This document shows, in pieces, positions 34,182 through 47,091 of a stretch of DNA of 64,000 nt. The translations under genes and the position numbers were made by a program. How positions within the stretch are numbered: the first letter of the stretch is position 1; each line of letters begins with the position of its first letter. Below the pieces are notes generated by a model, which saw only the letters and a program-made list of their open reading frames with translations, searched no databases and had not been told where the DNA came from. This stretch comes from Ecdyonurus torrentis (taxonomy: Eukaryota; Arthropoda; Insecta; Ephemeroptera; Heptageniidae): NCBI GenBank assembly GCA_949318235.1, contig OX439136.1:12822927-12886926 (forward strand). The letters are read 5' to 3'.

Positions 34182-36514
34182 TAAGTTAATTTATTTTATT
34201 TCTATTGTTTTTTTATACGGATGGTCAAATAAAACGGAAGTGTTTGTTGACTTTGTTTTTTTGTCTGTGTGGGCGAGATATAGAATGTATTTAATTACAC
34301 TTTTTTGTTGTTGTCCATTATCAACGCCTTCACTGTTAGTAACTATAAATTGTACTCTTTTTCTTTATAGTGCAAAAATAAAAAATAGTTATAAATTTTG
34401 CACTGCATGCAAAGATAGTATGAATAAAATTGCTAATAATATGAACTTTCAAAATAGTTAATACATAAATTTTACGTACTTATATGAATAGAAACTGGTA
34501 ATATTTTACTTTGGCACGTTTGCAATATCTCTTAAGAAATGTATGTTATAAATAAAGAAAAAAAAATTAATTTTTTTTCCTGAAAAGTGTACGTTTAAGA
34601 TTACAAAAAGAAAAGGTCATATTAAAAGTCAATCTATTTTATTTTTCTCGCTATAGATTTTATAGAATTTAATACTATTTTTATGGGTCTAATAATAGTG
34701 ATATATTGACCAATATAATGTACATTATATTTTTTTGTTCTCGTGTTATATTTTATATAAAACTGATACAATTATTTTCCTTTCGTTGTAAAAAAAAAAT
34801 TACAATTGAATTGCGAAAGTTACTGTTTTAGAGAGCTAAAATTTTTTTTAAACAATTAATAACTGTCAAAATGAAAAAAAAAAAATGTAAAAGCAACAAC
34901 TATTTTTTAACATTTTTTGATTTAATAATAATTTGAAGAATTCAAATCTATGTTTGAATATGGAATTTTGTTAAAAACAAGATAATAATTCAAATCTATA
35001 CCATGCCTAATCGTGTTTAAATTATATCATAATAGTATAGTGAATAGAAAATTTTGCTTTGTCATTTTTTATTCCGGTAGTAAATCAGTTTTATTATTAT
35101 AGATTTTTTATATATTATTAAATTTTGTTAAAATAACTTAATAAATGAGTTTTGTTATAAAATTGTATATATTTTAACTTTATTAACTTTTTTTAAATAT
35201 TATTTAATTTTATTTAATTTATTACTTACAAAGTTAATTATGCACGGCATATATTTTCTTGTCGAATATTTGATCAGTCTGAAAGTAGAATTGATAAAAT
35301 GTGTTACTTGAATTGAATGCATAGTTCTCGAAGTCGAACGGTAAGATAATAAATACTATCAATAGTTCAAAAATTACCGAAGTTAAGGTATCTTTAATAG
35401 TGGATGGAAATATTGCATGACTATCATTAGAAACAATTTGTGATACCAACTTAAAATTTTACTACTAAAAGTCTATTGTTTGCAAAATTTATTTAAAATA
35501 GTCTAAATTTATTGTCTCATTGTGTATGACTTATGAGTCAAAGAGCTAAATTTATATAAATACTTTGTCTACGTATAAGTTACAGAAATGTCACTTTAAT
35601 TATAAAACTATGGTCACTTTCTTTAGTTGATATAGAACTTACTACCTCAAATGTTAATAGAAGTTACCTGCGATTTTTTTTTTTTTTTTTTTTTTTTTTG
35701 TGACTATTAGTTTTAAATACGTGTAAGTGTTTACATCATCCCTAATTTCAATGTTTTCAGCCTCGGTGCAGTATAGTTTTTTCAAAATAAGCACTTAAAA
35801 AAATTATCTCACAGTGCTTAATGATATAAGAAATTATAGGGGATCCTTTATGTAATATTTTCACGGCGACTACACCAAAAATCTCCATTAAATATTATGC
35901 TTCAAAATAAATTCTGCATGGCGTTTAATATTATAACTGAATTGTTGTAAAGCTTTGTACCTAATTATTATTTGTAATAAAGTTTCAAATTCAATATCAA
36001 CAATTATTGTCTAATTCTATAAAACGTTAGCTTTTAAAGCACTTGAAAAAGATAAATTGATAAGGAATAGATTCCAATGCACTTACAGTCAGATATTAGG
36101 GTTGTGGTTGACAGTTTGTGTCAAATGCTTTGATGTATGTGTAAAGTTTGTGTATATGAGTTGAGGCATAGTATTACATATAGTAATACACTAAAATTAT
36201 ACTATAAGGTTGCGGTTAAAATGAGTTGCTCTTAAGATTTGACTTATAAAGTTCTAGGAGAAGTAAAGTCATAAAATAATATTTCTCATCAAATAGTCAT
36301 ACTTAACAAAAAGAAGAAGAATTATACATTATACATTAATAAAATAAACTTATTATGTTATGGTCATGCATTACCAATTTTTAAAACTTTACTTCCATAA
36401 ATACTTATGTTAATTTTATTTAAAAAAAATCTAATAGATACAATTAAGGTATTTCTATAGATAGGTAATAATGTCGTTATTCAATTTTTTGTTGCCTTTC
36501 AGTTTATTTTCTCC

Positions 36515-36551
<37 letters not shown>

Positions 36552-37948
36552 ACATTTTGATCAATGTAATTTTGACTCGCAATTCACATCTCCAGCTGAC
36601 CAGTACTTTTCAGCAGGAATCCTCTTTGGATTACCACTATTTGGATTATCTACTTACATTAGTTACAATTACTGTGATTTTGTTTTTAATAGGTAGTTAA
36701 ACTGTGACTTTCAAACTACAAACAATAGGGGGCTAGCATTTGAATTTCAGATTTATAAAACTTCGATTTACAAATCTTATATAACATAATGCAGAACTAA
36801 AGTGTATCGAATAATGTTATAGAAGTTTAACTTGCAACATAGAAAACTTTCAAATAAGAAATTAAATACGTTACTTTTCAACTTGAAATCTAATTACGTT
36901 TTGATTTACTGATATGATCTAGTTGATTGACAAAAATCTCTTAAAGGTTATTGATCAGAATTATTTCATGACTTTTATTCTCTGTCATATAGATTATAAC
37001 TTAATAAGTATAAATAAAAATTTGAAACCTGAAAGTTTAATAAAGAATGAAGGTATATTTTATTATTATTATTTAAATAATAAATGCACTGATAGTACTT
37101 GTGAGATTTTTTTGAGAGCACGTTTTAGGACCAGCCATTGATTTGTTAACTTTTATGAAAATTAAAAAATTACGAAATATTGGAAAGATTATATATGCTC
37201 TAATGTGAGGACTCAAAAGTTTATTTATTTGTAACTTTTTTTTTTTTTTTAACTTTTTGCTAAAAAAAAAAAAAAAAAAAAACTATTTATATTAGTCATT
37301 TGTTAATATTATTATTATATTTAAGACGTCTTAAAATGTACCCGAAGGAAATGAAAAACTTGCTCAACAATGGGAGTAAATGCCAACATTTCAATGCATT
37401 CTTTGCCACCCACCGCACCCGCTCTATATCTTGGTCTGTGTAATATATATGGCAATGTTGCCATATTTTAGATTTTTCCATAAGCCTAATGTATTGCCAG
37501 ATTTAGATATCAATTCGGTACATCGTATAAAACGCATATGAAACAAACATGTGATTTAATGTGACGAAATAATTATCACCTAAAAGTTTAGTCTTATCCA
37601 TTTATTTTAACATTCATGTTATAAGAAAGAAAGTATAAAATAGAAATAAACTATAGGACAAATAAATATAAATAAACTTCTATAAGTATCAAAACTGAAT
37701 GGATTACAATTATTATTTACAATATAATAGGAATCAATCAAATACATTGCTGATTAGTGATTTCAAAACTTTGACAAAAGACTATAATAGTCTTATTAAC
37801 TTTGCGCAAATAAACGTGTACTTTACAACTTGGATCGTTAAAAATATCAATTTCAAATCATTAGATACTAGTAGTTTTTATTGGAGAAAAATATTATATA
37901 AAATATAACAAAAAACGTATCGATAACATTGCTTTTTATTATCTCTCC

Positions 37949-38000
<52 letters not shown>

Positions 38001-38606
38001 TTTTTCCCCAATAATATCAAGTTTACAATATGGTATACATTTTTCATAAGACCGTATCACATGTTATACTTTTTATTATTATTATTTTACATGTGTTGTT
38101 AGTGGGGAAAAAAAAAAAAGAACAAAGTGAGTTTTACTACAAAAGAAAAAAAAATGTAACAATCGACATTATACTCCTTTTGTTTTTTTACTTTATTTTA
38201 ACAAAAAGAATTCAATAATCACCCTCGTCATTTTTTCAATATTATTAAAAATAGCAACTGAACACAATGTACTGTACATTATAGTTTGTCATTTTTTTTT
38301 TTTTTTTTTTTTTTTTGGCAGCATAGTACAATAAGTCTATACATATAATGATAATTATACTAGGAAAGCAATAAAAAAAATAAAAAACTTAAAAAAGTTT
38401 ATGGATGAACGGAATAATCATTAAATTTCAAAATTGACAACATGTTATTATATAATTTTTTTTTTTTCAAAAAGTACACTGTAACAACTAGCTTTGATAA
38501 GTCAAAATAAAAAATTAAATTAACTGAGAAGTTTTTTCATCCATCGAAGACCATTAAAGTAGTTAAACAAATCACTACAATATTTTATTGTACTGCATGG
38601 TAAATT

Positions 38607-38642
<36 letters not shown>

Positions 38643-38949
38643 TTAGAGGATGTAACATTTGCTCATTCGAAATCAAGCAAAAAAATAAAAATATGCATCA
38701 CATCATATTAATATTAGATGGACATTATTTCATTAACGGAACGAAGATATAATATAACTTTTATTTTTTACAGAATTAATCACTTTTACATAAATTTACA
38801 TGTAACCTATATAAAAAAAAAGTATCTTGAAATAAAATTGTATTTATCATATACAGTTAATTTGACATTTACATATTTATCAAATTTGCATTATAACTAA
38901 ATGTGATAGCAATTAATGATAGAGTGCAATTTATAAATATAATCGCGCT
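34182..38949. other. AT-rich intergenic block
   Basis: T-runs at 35677-35699, 36519-36550 and 38292-38316, A-runs at 37262-37281 and 38611-38637, and (CT)n at 37943-37998. No conserved frame on either strand. Confidence 0.45.
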
Positions 38950-38950
38950 C

Positions 38951-39284
38951 TTAAAGGCATAGAAAACATGAAAACATTTGCATTTATATCACAAAACACT
39001 TGATGGGACTTATATTAATAACGTTAGTTGGTCTCAAAACCCAACTGTAGCTCCGTAGCAGTGATCAGAAAATTTAGATTTATGCAACCCGCACAACATT
39101 TTCATATTAGTTTTTGCCTGTTAATGACGTCATAAACAGAAATATTCACGCAAATTGCATACTTTACATATTTTTCAAGCTCTTTTGTGGGGCTACTTTA
39201 ATATTCTGGTAAAAATTGTCATCAGTTTTGTAGATCCCATTTTGTGTTTAGAACATGTTGTTTCAATGTTTTCTATGCCTTTAA
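38951..39284 (-). mobile_element. MITE family B, copy 1
   Basis: Begins TTAAAGGCATAGAAAACATG and ends TTCTATGCCTTTAA, TTAA at both ends. Interior CACAAAACACTTGATGGGAC, TGATCAGAAAATT and CTTTTGTGGGGCTAC match the copies at 57156 and 60416 in reverse orientation. TGACGTCA is at 39125-39132. The tips are close to those of family A. Confidence 0.85.
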
Positions 39285-39402
39285 CTAATTGCAAAATTGA
39301 ATTTGCATTTTGAACCAGTTAAATGAAATTAAGATAAAATAAAATTATTGCATTTGAATATGTTATTCAGCATACACTTTAAATACTATTGTTAAATGTT
39401 CT

Positions 39403-39690
39403 AACATATAGCATGTGCGCATGACGTCATACTGAATGCTCCCGATGCCATACTGGAGCAATGAATATAACATTGCTCACCATAGCATAGAAAAAAACGT
39501 AGCTTTGTCAATTTTCTTTGAAAAATTAGTAGTGGTTTTTCGCATATACTTTGAATTAGCAGCATCAGTACTTTCAAAAATATTGCTAAGTAATTTTAAA
39601 TTGGCAAAATGTGTTATTTTCTCATATTGGTCCATGTTATTTAGTGCTCACATATGGCATCGAATTTTATATTAATGTAATCGCCCTATT
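39403..39690 (-). mobile_element. MITE family C, copy 2
   Basis: Reverse orientation: ATGACGTCATACTGAATGC comes first, then CTCACCATAGCATAG, TTGGCAAAATGTGTTATTTT, and CGCCCTATT at the far end. It starts only about 120 bp after the family B copy. The 79-residue open frame inside is shared MITE sequence and not a gene. Confidence 0.75.
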
Positions 39691-40689
39691 GTTTTAATAC
39701 AGTAAAAACTATAATTTTTATTAAGTATTAATAAATTTTATTTTGTAATGCAAATTTCTAAGAAAATTAATATAAAGATAGTTGTGATATAAAAAATATT
39801 TTAGTACTTTCTAAGTGAGGTAAAATACGATAAAAAGATAATAAATAGTAAAAGAAAATTAAATAACGCTGCTGTAATTTAACTATACCGTTAAGATGAC
39901 AAAAATAATAATAATACATCTAAAAAAAAAAACACAAAAACGTACGACGTTACGTGATCCTAATTATTCTGTGCACGGAAAATAATTATATTTTATTGTA
40001 CAACATAAAAAAGCTTCTCTAAGCAGCATAATACTTCGTTGTTGGACGTTTTACTTCATTATATTATACGTATAGTATCTTTTGTGCAATATAGGAACTT
40101 AGCAACTTTGCTATATTGAAAAAAATTATTACTAAAGCGTTTATAAGTTGCTTTATTTTTTTATATTTTATACGTTGCTATACAATAATATAGTAGTTGC
40201 GCCAGCAGTCAATTCTCCAGTCTCTTCTCTTTGTTTTTTTTTTTTTTTGAACAAAACTAATGAATAAATTAAAGAGAGAACATAAAAATAAAACAAGCAT
40301 GTTTTTTTACGACAATTGCACAAAAAAAAAAAAAAAAAATGGCGCATTTTAATACGATGAGTAATATCTCTATTCTATTGTAAATATTCCATTGTTGTTA
40401 ACTCAAAAATTAAATTTGGTTTTTAATAAGAAGTACGCTCAAAAGTATGTTCTGTAAAGGCAGTATTGAATATTTTATTCCGTCGTAATAACATTAATTA
40501 TTGTAAACATAATTTTCATCTTTTAAATAAAAAAAATTTAAAATATGTACTGATTTTCTAAAATTATAGTAAATTATTAATGAGAAATAAGGGAGGTCAT
40601 CGGTATGAGTATGAGTAGTATGGGAGAAGCTTATAATTTCGTATGGTCTGTATTGGTATGATTAGATTTTTTTTTTTTTTTATTTTTTT

Positions 40690-40806
40690 GTAAATACCAC
40701 ACCGAGGTCAGAAATATTTATATGAGGGATACCAGAAACACTTTTACTTGTTTTAAAGTTATTAATTTTTTGTTAACAATTTGTCATCGTTAATAACCTC
40801 CGTTTG
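40690..40806 (+). mobile_element. Element family F, copy 2 (right half only)
   Basis: ATGAGGGATACCAGAAACAC, TTTTACTTGTTTTAAAG and ATCGTTAATAACCTCCGTTT track the right half of the copy at 25669-25884. The left half is replaced by a T-run. Confidence 0.55.
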
Positions 40807-40809
40807 ATG

Positions 40810-41590
40810 CAAATTAAAAGAATTACTTTAATTATTACTATCATTATTTTATATTCCAGATTATAAGTTTCAATATTGCTGAAGTCAAGTAATGAAGTCA
40901 GTACGCTAATATCTAAAATTACGATTGTGTGTAGCAACGTTTGCATTATAGATATGTAAGTAAGTAAAACTAGTAAAGTTTTAAAACAAATAGTTTCTAA
41001 CAATGTATGCAGAAAGTTTGTTTGTGCCATACTATAATTGTATGTGCCATTAAGCTTTACTAATTAACTTAATGTGAAAAGCATCTCTCTCTCTCTCTCT
41101 CTGTTGAATTTATTTGCATTTTTAAAATATTTAATATCAAAATGATAAATTGTCTAATGATTTTTAAATCAAAAGTATTCAAAGTATTAATGTGATAAAA
41201 TCCCAAAAATAGATGACATCTGTTTTGATGTTCACCACACTTACATACAACTTTGGAATATTATACTGCAAATAACATGGATTCACAAACTATTACAATA
41301 TATTTATATTTATTAAATAATATGTATTTCGTTGGGTAATTCATCTTATATTGCGATGCTGTTGCGGCTAAACCACTCTTCTACATTTAGCTGGTTTGCT
41401 TACTATCACGTATCTACGTTTGTCGGGATAGCCATAGAAACACGCATCTACATTATTTATCGCAACAACAGGTATACCTGTACTGTACTGTACATATATA
41501 TATATATATACATAGGTATACTTCTACACATGTTTTCCTATTATTTGGCTTTTGTTCTATGCATAAATTAATTTATTTTAAAGTTATTTC
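40810..41590. other. AT-rich intergenic DNA
   Basis: (CT)n at 41084-41101 and short (TA)n at 41494-41510. Frames at 40773-41030 (minus) and 41332-41571 (plus) show no family motifs. Confidence 0.4.
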
Positions 41591-41593
41591 TAC

Positions 41594-41672
41594 AGGGCCA
41601 ATGCTTGTTGTAACTTTGATTGTTACTGTGAACAGCCTCATGGGTCAATAAAGATTCTTATTCTATTCATTC
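41594..41672 (+). mobile_element. Retrotransposon 3'-end fragment
   Basis: ACAGGGCCAATGCTTGTTG and ACAGCCTCATGGGTCAATAA lead into AAGATTCTTATTCTATTCAT. A terminal AATAAAG followed by short ATTCT-like repeats is typical of LINE (or LINE-tailed SINE) 3' ends. No reverse transcriptase remains upstream. Confidence 0.45.
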
Positions 41673-43790
41673 TATGATATATTCTGTTCTTATACTAAAA
41701 TAGCGTTTATTTGTTTGAAAATTGAATATGCAAAATAAATATTTTCTTAATTTTATGAATATATCATATTTTATTATTAATTTTTTTTAATGATAATATA
41801 TTATATTCCTATATAAGAAAAAACTTGATTTAACAATTTTTGAAGATTCGACAGGTGTGCTAGCCTGTTTGAATTTTGCGAATATTGCGGTTATGCATGT
41901 AAAGTTGAGGCTTGAAGTAAAGATATTACAGGTAATAAAATAATATTTACAGCTTAAACTGGAATTCAAACATTAATTATAATATTATAGCATTTTTTTT
42001 TATTATAATTACTAATTTTTACTTTATTATTATTAAAAAATATTATATATATTTTTTGGGAGAAAATAATTATATATAATTGCGTAAATTAATACATATT
42101 AACAATTTATATATTTTTAATATATATAATATTTAATTTTTTATTTATTTATTTATTCAACAATTTAGATAACAATATTAAGTCAGTGTCAATCATAACA
42201 ACTTGATATGTGATAATCTAAAATAACATTAAAATAATTATAGGAAAGATAGAAGACGAGGTAAACGTTTTGATTATATTCAAAAGAAAAAAAAGATCTA
42301 CACTTTTTTTCATCCAAATATTGTTAATAATAATAAATTGTTAGTGACATTTAAAATTTGAAATAATATAGTAGAAGCAAGAATACATAGACAAAAAAGT
42401 TTATATCATTCTCATTACATCAGACACAATTTAATACAAAGAAGAAAAAAAGCAGCTTAAATATAAAATTATTCATTTTCTTGGGTATTTAAATATATTT
42501 TCAAGACAACAAAATGTAAACAATCCTTATACTTCTGTAGGAAAATATTCTAATTTCGTATAATATAACTAACAAAAAAAAAAAAAAAAAGTAAATAATT
42601 AAGTTTAAATTCCTTTTGTCAGAAACATTTTCTTAAACTTGACTTTAATTTAAAATTCAGAGAACAAACATTATAAATATAAGTCTAAAACTTGTGATTT
42701 ATATTTTATTATAATAGAGTATTATAATATAAATGAAAATAAACATGAGAAGGAAATTCTAACAGAATTTTATATTATGTTGTGATAGGTCAGTATATGT
42801 GAAATATTATATGAGAATTTTTATTAGATAATAATTTCTCATCATTATACAGCGTTGCCATAGTAAGATTTTATAAAGCATTGCAAATATTTTTTATGCA
42901 TTTTACGTCGTTTTCATGTTGAACTGTGTACTTGAGTTCAAAGAACGCTTAGCTTTTCTTTATGAAGTAATAAATGTGCATAAGAGTTTGTATTATTTAA
43001 GCGTTAAGGTGTTGCTATACATATTTCATTAAATATAAAATTTTATTGTTTAATTAATTACGTAAAAGTTTTTACTGACTTCTAATAACTTTTACGTAGA
43101 TTTTTTTTTTCTGTAAAGACAACGCTGGTTCTACTTTTTCTGATTATAATCAAACTTTTCTCTCTCTCTCTCTCTCTAGCTCAATTATAAAAAAATTATT
43201 GATTTGTTATCATCTAATGACTGATAAATTTATGCTATACAGACTTCACTTTAGTATTCATTTTTAAGATCTAAAAATTAGTAACACACGAAGAAAAAAA
43301 AAAGAAGTTCCACAAAATATTTACAAGCCTGTCCATAGTAGCTTGTTCGGTGAAATATTAAATCTACTCTCTGTGGTGGAATACATTTGATTGAATGAAA
43401 TTCAATAGTTTATTTTAATGAAGATTGAATGTAATAAATAATTAGACATTATAAACATTACGCCATGGAAGTACAATTTAAATCACATCATTTTACGAGT
43501 TGTAGAATTTTTGAATTGTTCATTATATTCAATGAAAGTAAAAGTGCGATTTATTTTTCTATTTCTCATGATGTTAATAATAATTATTAATATTTTAAAA
43601 ATATTAATGTCTTACCAAACTTATTTAATTATGATTTGTTATGAATATTGCATTGTATAAAAATTCGAAAATAAACTAATAGAAAATAAAAGTAAAAAGT
43701 AACATTAATTATTATCTTTGCTAAGTAACAAAAATAAACAGACCAAGAGGCAGACAGACAGATCCTTAATGCTTAAATCAGCAAATCAGA
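41673..43790. other. AT-rich intergenic DNA
   Basis: Short (CT)n at 43160-43178; otherwise no gene or element recognised. Confidence 0.45.
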
Positions 43791-43792
43791 AG

Positions 43793-43795
<3 letters not shown>

Positions 43796-43827
<32 letters not shown>

Positions 43828-43858
43828 GGACTCCCCCCCCCCCCCCCCCCCCCCCCCC
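43796..43858. repeat. Adjacent A-run and C-run
   Basis: About 31 A, then CGGACT, then about 26 C. Poly-C of this length is rare in this AT-rich window (others: G-run 47743-47769, C-run 56880-56892). Lengths may be inexact. Confidence 0.85.
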
Positions 43859-45190
43859 AATATTTTGCAATTATCACTACAAAAGAACGTTCCTTTTAAA
43901 CCAAATGTGCTTACAAAATTATTAAATAAATTGACGTAGTCCCACACTACAATGACATTTTTTTTTTATCACAACTTTTACATTGAGCATATTAGTGTAT
44001 TTTTATAAAACGTTAGAGGTAAATTTAAATGTAGTGGAAATGTTATTTCTACCTTGAACTAAAAATGTTTAAAAATAAAGTGTCATCATCATCATCTCCG
44101 TAACTACTATACTCTCTCTCTCTCTCTCTCTGTTACTCTCATCATCTCTCTATAATAGACATAGCTGGAAAGAGGTGTGGTCCAGGGCCAGACTAACTAC
44201 AAAGAACCAATTACGTTCAATTACTAACTTTTTATTCAATTTTCATTTCATTTTAACTTTTACTTAATATTTTTTTACTTAATTTTTATATAATAGGTAA
44301 AAGTTAATCTCTTAATTTAATGCTATTTAATATAATTTGTTTATTAATTATATTATTATTTTTTTAAATATATAATATTGAGAAAAATTATATTTAATAT
44401 AATAATTTTTATAATAAATAAAGTGAAATCCATTAAATAACTAATTACTAACCAGTGATTAAAGTTCTATTGCAAGAACTGTAAAAGGCTAAAAAAAAAA
44501 AAAAAAATTGTAAACAATTTAAAAGGATGTTTGATAACAGAAGAAAACTATTATATTCAAAATTAATAACACAGGACAGGAATACCATTTTAAAGGTTAC
44601 AGACTAAATACGAAGGAAAATTCGTGTTTATGTAAGAAAAGAGTGAACAAATGTGAGAAAGACGTAACATTTCAAAACTTCTTACTTGCAGTGAAAAATA
44701 TGACAATACATTATGACGTTATTAATTGAAATTATTATCGTATATAAGGACGGGAGAAGAGAGAGAACGGTGTAAAATAAAGTTTACCATTACATGGCTA
44801 GACTGGTCCTGAATTATTAAAAATGAAGGTGAGGTAGGTTTATACTGTATGTATGGAAGTAGAAATGACAAGCATTCAAGTATGCTTTAACAAATATTTG
44901 TTTTTATGTTCCTTTTGTTCAATTCACTTTCTATTCAAGTATTCATTTTAGTATTTTTATCCCTGTTATATAGCAGAAACTACTGAATTATTATTAGTGA
45001 ATTTTTTTATTATTTTTTAAAATCCATTTATGTTGATTATAATTATCAAGAATTAGTTGTTTTAGAACCAATGAATACATAAATTATTAAGTTAATTATT
45101 GCCATTTCAAATTTATTCTCATTTCTTTCTTCTAAAATTAAATAAAATATATCTGGCAATGTAAGAGTAAAAAAGGTTTATCCGTAACTA
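43859..45190. other. AT-rich intergenic DNA
   Basis: A TATATAAGG box near 44742 is followed by purine-rich sequence, but nothing downstream looks like a gene. (CT)n at 44112-44131. Confidence 0.4.
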
Positions 45191-45194
45191 CATA

Positions 45195-45385
45195 ATGAAT
45201 GAATGAATGAATGAATGAATGAATGAATGAATGAATGAATGAATGAATGAATGAATGAATGAATGAATGAATGAATGAATGAATGAATGAATGAATGAAT
45301 GAATGAATGAATGAATGAATGAATGAATGAATGAATGAATGAATGAATGAATGAATGAATGAATGAATGAATGAATGAATGAATT
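45195..45385. repeat. (GAAT)n microsatellite, about 190 bp
   Basis: About 47 uninterrupted tetranucleotide units. It is the same motif (complement) as the (TTCA)n tract in FDX2 intron 3 and the tract at 14151-14221. Confidence 0.97.
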
Positions 45386-46455
45386 ACCACAAATTATTAT
45401 ATTATATACTGTATTAACAAACTATGATTATTTTTTTAACATTTTAACTTGTATATGTTAGGAATGCTTACTTAAAATTAAATAGTTCTAATTTGAGAAA
45501 TGAATAATATTTTTATTTCAAGAAGAACAAATTTCTTAATATGTTTACTAATTTACTTTGACTTAAGTCGCTTAAAATGATTTTCTGTTTTCGTATATAT
45601 ATACATACTTCATATAAATGACAGAGCTATCTTTGTGCGTCACTTTTTGATGTTTTTTAACTACATTGCATGACACAACTAAATTTAACTCAACACGTGT
45701 TTTTCAGATATTATCAGTTTCCCTTTTTATTTTTTACATCGAGGAAACAGAATGATGCAAATCGTTAAAAGAAATTATAGAGAGAGAAAAAAGGTATTAT
45801 CTTTAATAATCCGTAAAGAGCTAGAAACAATTTTTAAAAAGTAGCAAAGTAAAAATAATAATAATAAAAAGCAATAGCAACTGATATAAAACAGATTTCC
45901 TATTGTCGTTTAATTTATATATAAAATTATTAGTTTTATATGAAATTTAAAAACGAATAATTTTCATTACTGAGTTCTTCAATTACTAACATTGTTAGTG
46001 GTAGTAGAAACGTTGATTAACGAAATAGCATTTAATTAAAAAAAAAAAATTAAGTTAAAATATCATGAATTAATCCAATTAAAAAAGTTGAAATTTGTCA
46101 TTGAATTATAATTAATAGGAGATTTATAAAAATGTAATATTTTGAAACGTAATATTTAAACATTATAATAATAATAATTTTAAAGCTAACCTATATAATT
46201 TTTTTATCATAAAAACTATCTAGCTACACAGTTGCATATAAATTGAATAAAAAAATATATGTAGGAAAAGATAAATGATGACAATTTATCATTGCGCCAT
46301 GATGTCTCTATATGATATAATATAAATGTGGACTACAACAATGCATCTCTGTCTGTGATGCATTTTCTCTCTATTGTTAAAGATAGTATGCTTATGACAT
46401 ATATATAACGTGACAAGTGATTGGTGTTAAACTACAGTACGTGTTATATAATAAC
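45386..46455. other. AT-rich intergenic DNA
   Basis: Nothing recognisable beyond short A/T simple sequence. Confidence 0.45.
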
Positions 46456-46459
46456 ATAT

Positions 46460-46530
46460 TATTGTAATCTAAGTGTATGTCGTCTCGTGGAGGTGACACG
46501 TTCATGGAGAAATAAAATAGAATAGAAATT
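46460..46530 (+). mobile_element. Retrotransposon 3'-end-like fragment
   Basis: GTCGTCTCGTGGAGGTGACA, then TCATGGAGAAATAAAATAGA followed by ATAGAAATT. The pattern of a GC-richer end leading to AATAAAATAGAATAG repeats fits a LINE 3' terminus; evidence is slight. Confidence 0.35.
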
Positions 46531-46803
46531 GAGAGTATAACTGGATTATTACATTATGTTATAACTTTCAGTACAATGGTATGGTAATACTTTTTGTTAT
46601 AATATTGCTTATATTTTCTTTTTGTAAAAAATTATAATTTTAAATTTAGTAATATAAATTATATACATATAAATGGAAGTAAATTATTTATTTATTTAAA
46701 AGATAATTGCAATTTGCAATGCGAGTACAAAGTATATTGTGCTTAACTTGGGTTTATTAAGAATTATGAAAGTTATAAACGTAATCTAAAACTTAAAGCA
46801 TTT

Positions 46804-47091
46804 TAGGGGTAGAAGTCATATAGCACTAAATAGCATGGGCTGGTATGGGAAAATGACTAATTTTGCCAGTTTAGAAATACTTACAGTTGGCAATATTTTT
46901 GACAGCATTGATGCTGTCAATAGGTTGAATTAGGTTTTCAAGTACTCGAGAAAAATAAATATACAACCATTATTTGCCAATTTCCCCCGAAAAATAGCCA
47001 ATACGATTGTTCTAGGCTAAGCAATGTTATTCGTTGCTCCAGTGTGGCATCAAAGCACATTGCAGCTCTTTTTTTATGCTCACACTCTATA
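46804..47091 (+). mobile_element. MITE family C, copy 3
   Basis: Forward orientation: TAGGGGTAGAAGTC, AACTAATTTTGCCAGTTTA-like stretch, GACAGCATTGATGCTGTC, GCAATGTTATTCGTTGCTCC and a diverged CACACTCTAT tip. In this copy the TGACGTCA near the right end is lost. Confidence 0.75.

Noticed and set aside
39436..39675. 79-residue plus-strand frame
   Set aside because: It coincides with MITE family C copy 2 and is not kept open in the other copies.
44742..44790. TATATAAGG followed by purine-rich sequence as a core promoter
   Set aside because: TATA-like strings are common in AT-rich DNA and no exon follows.
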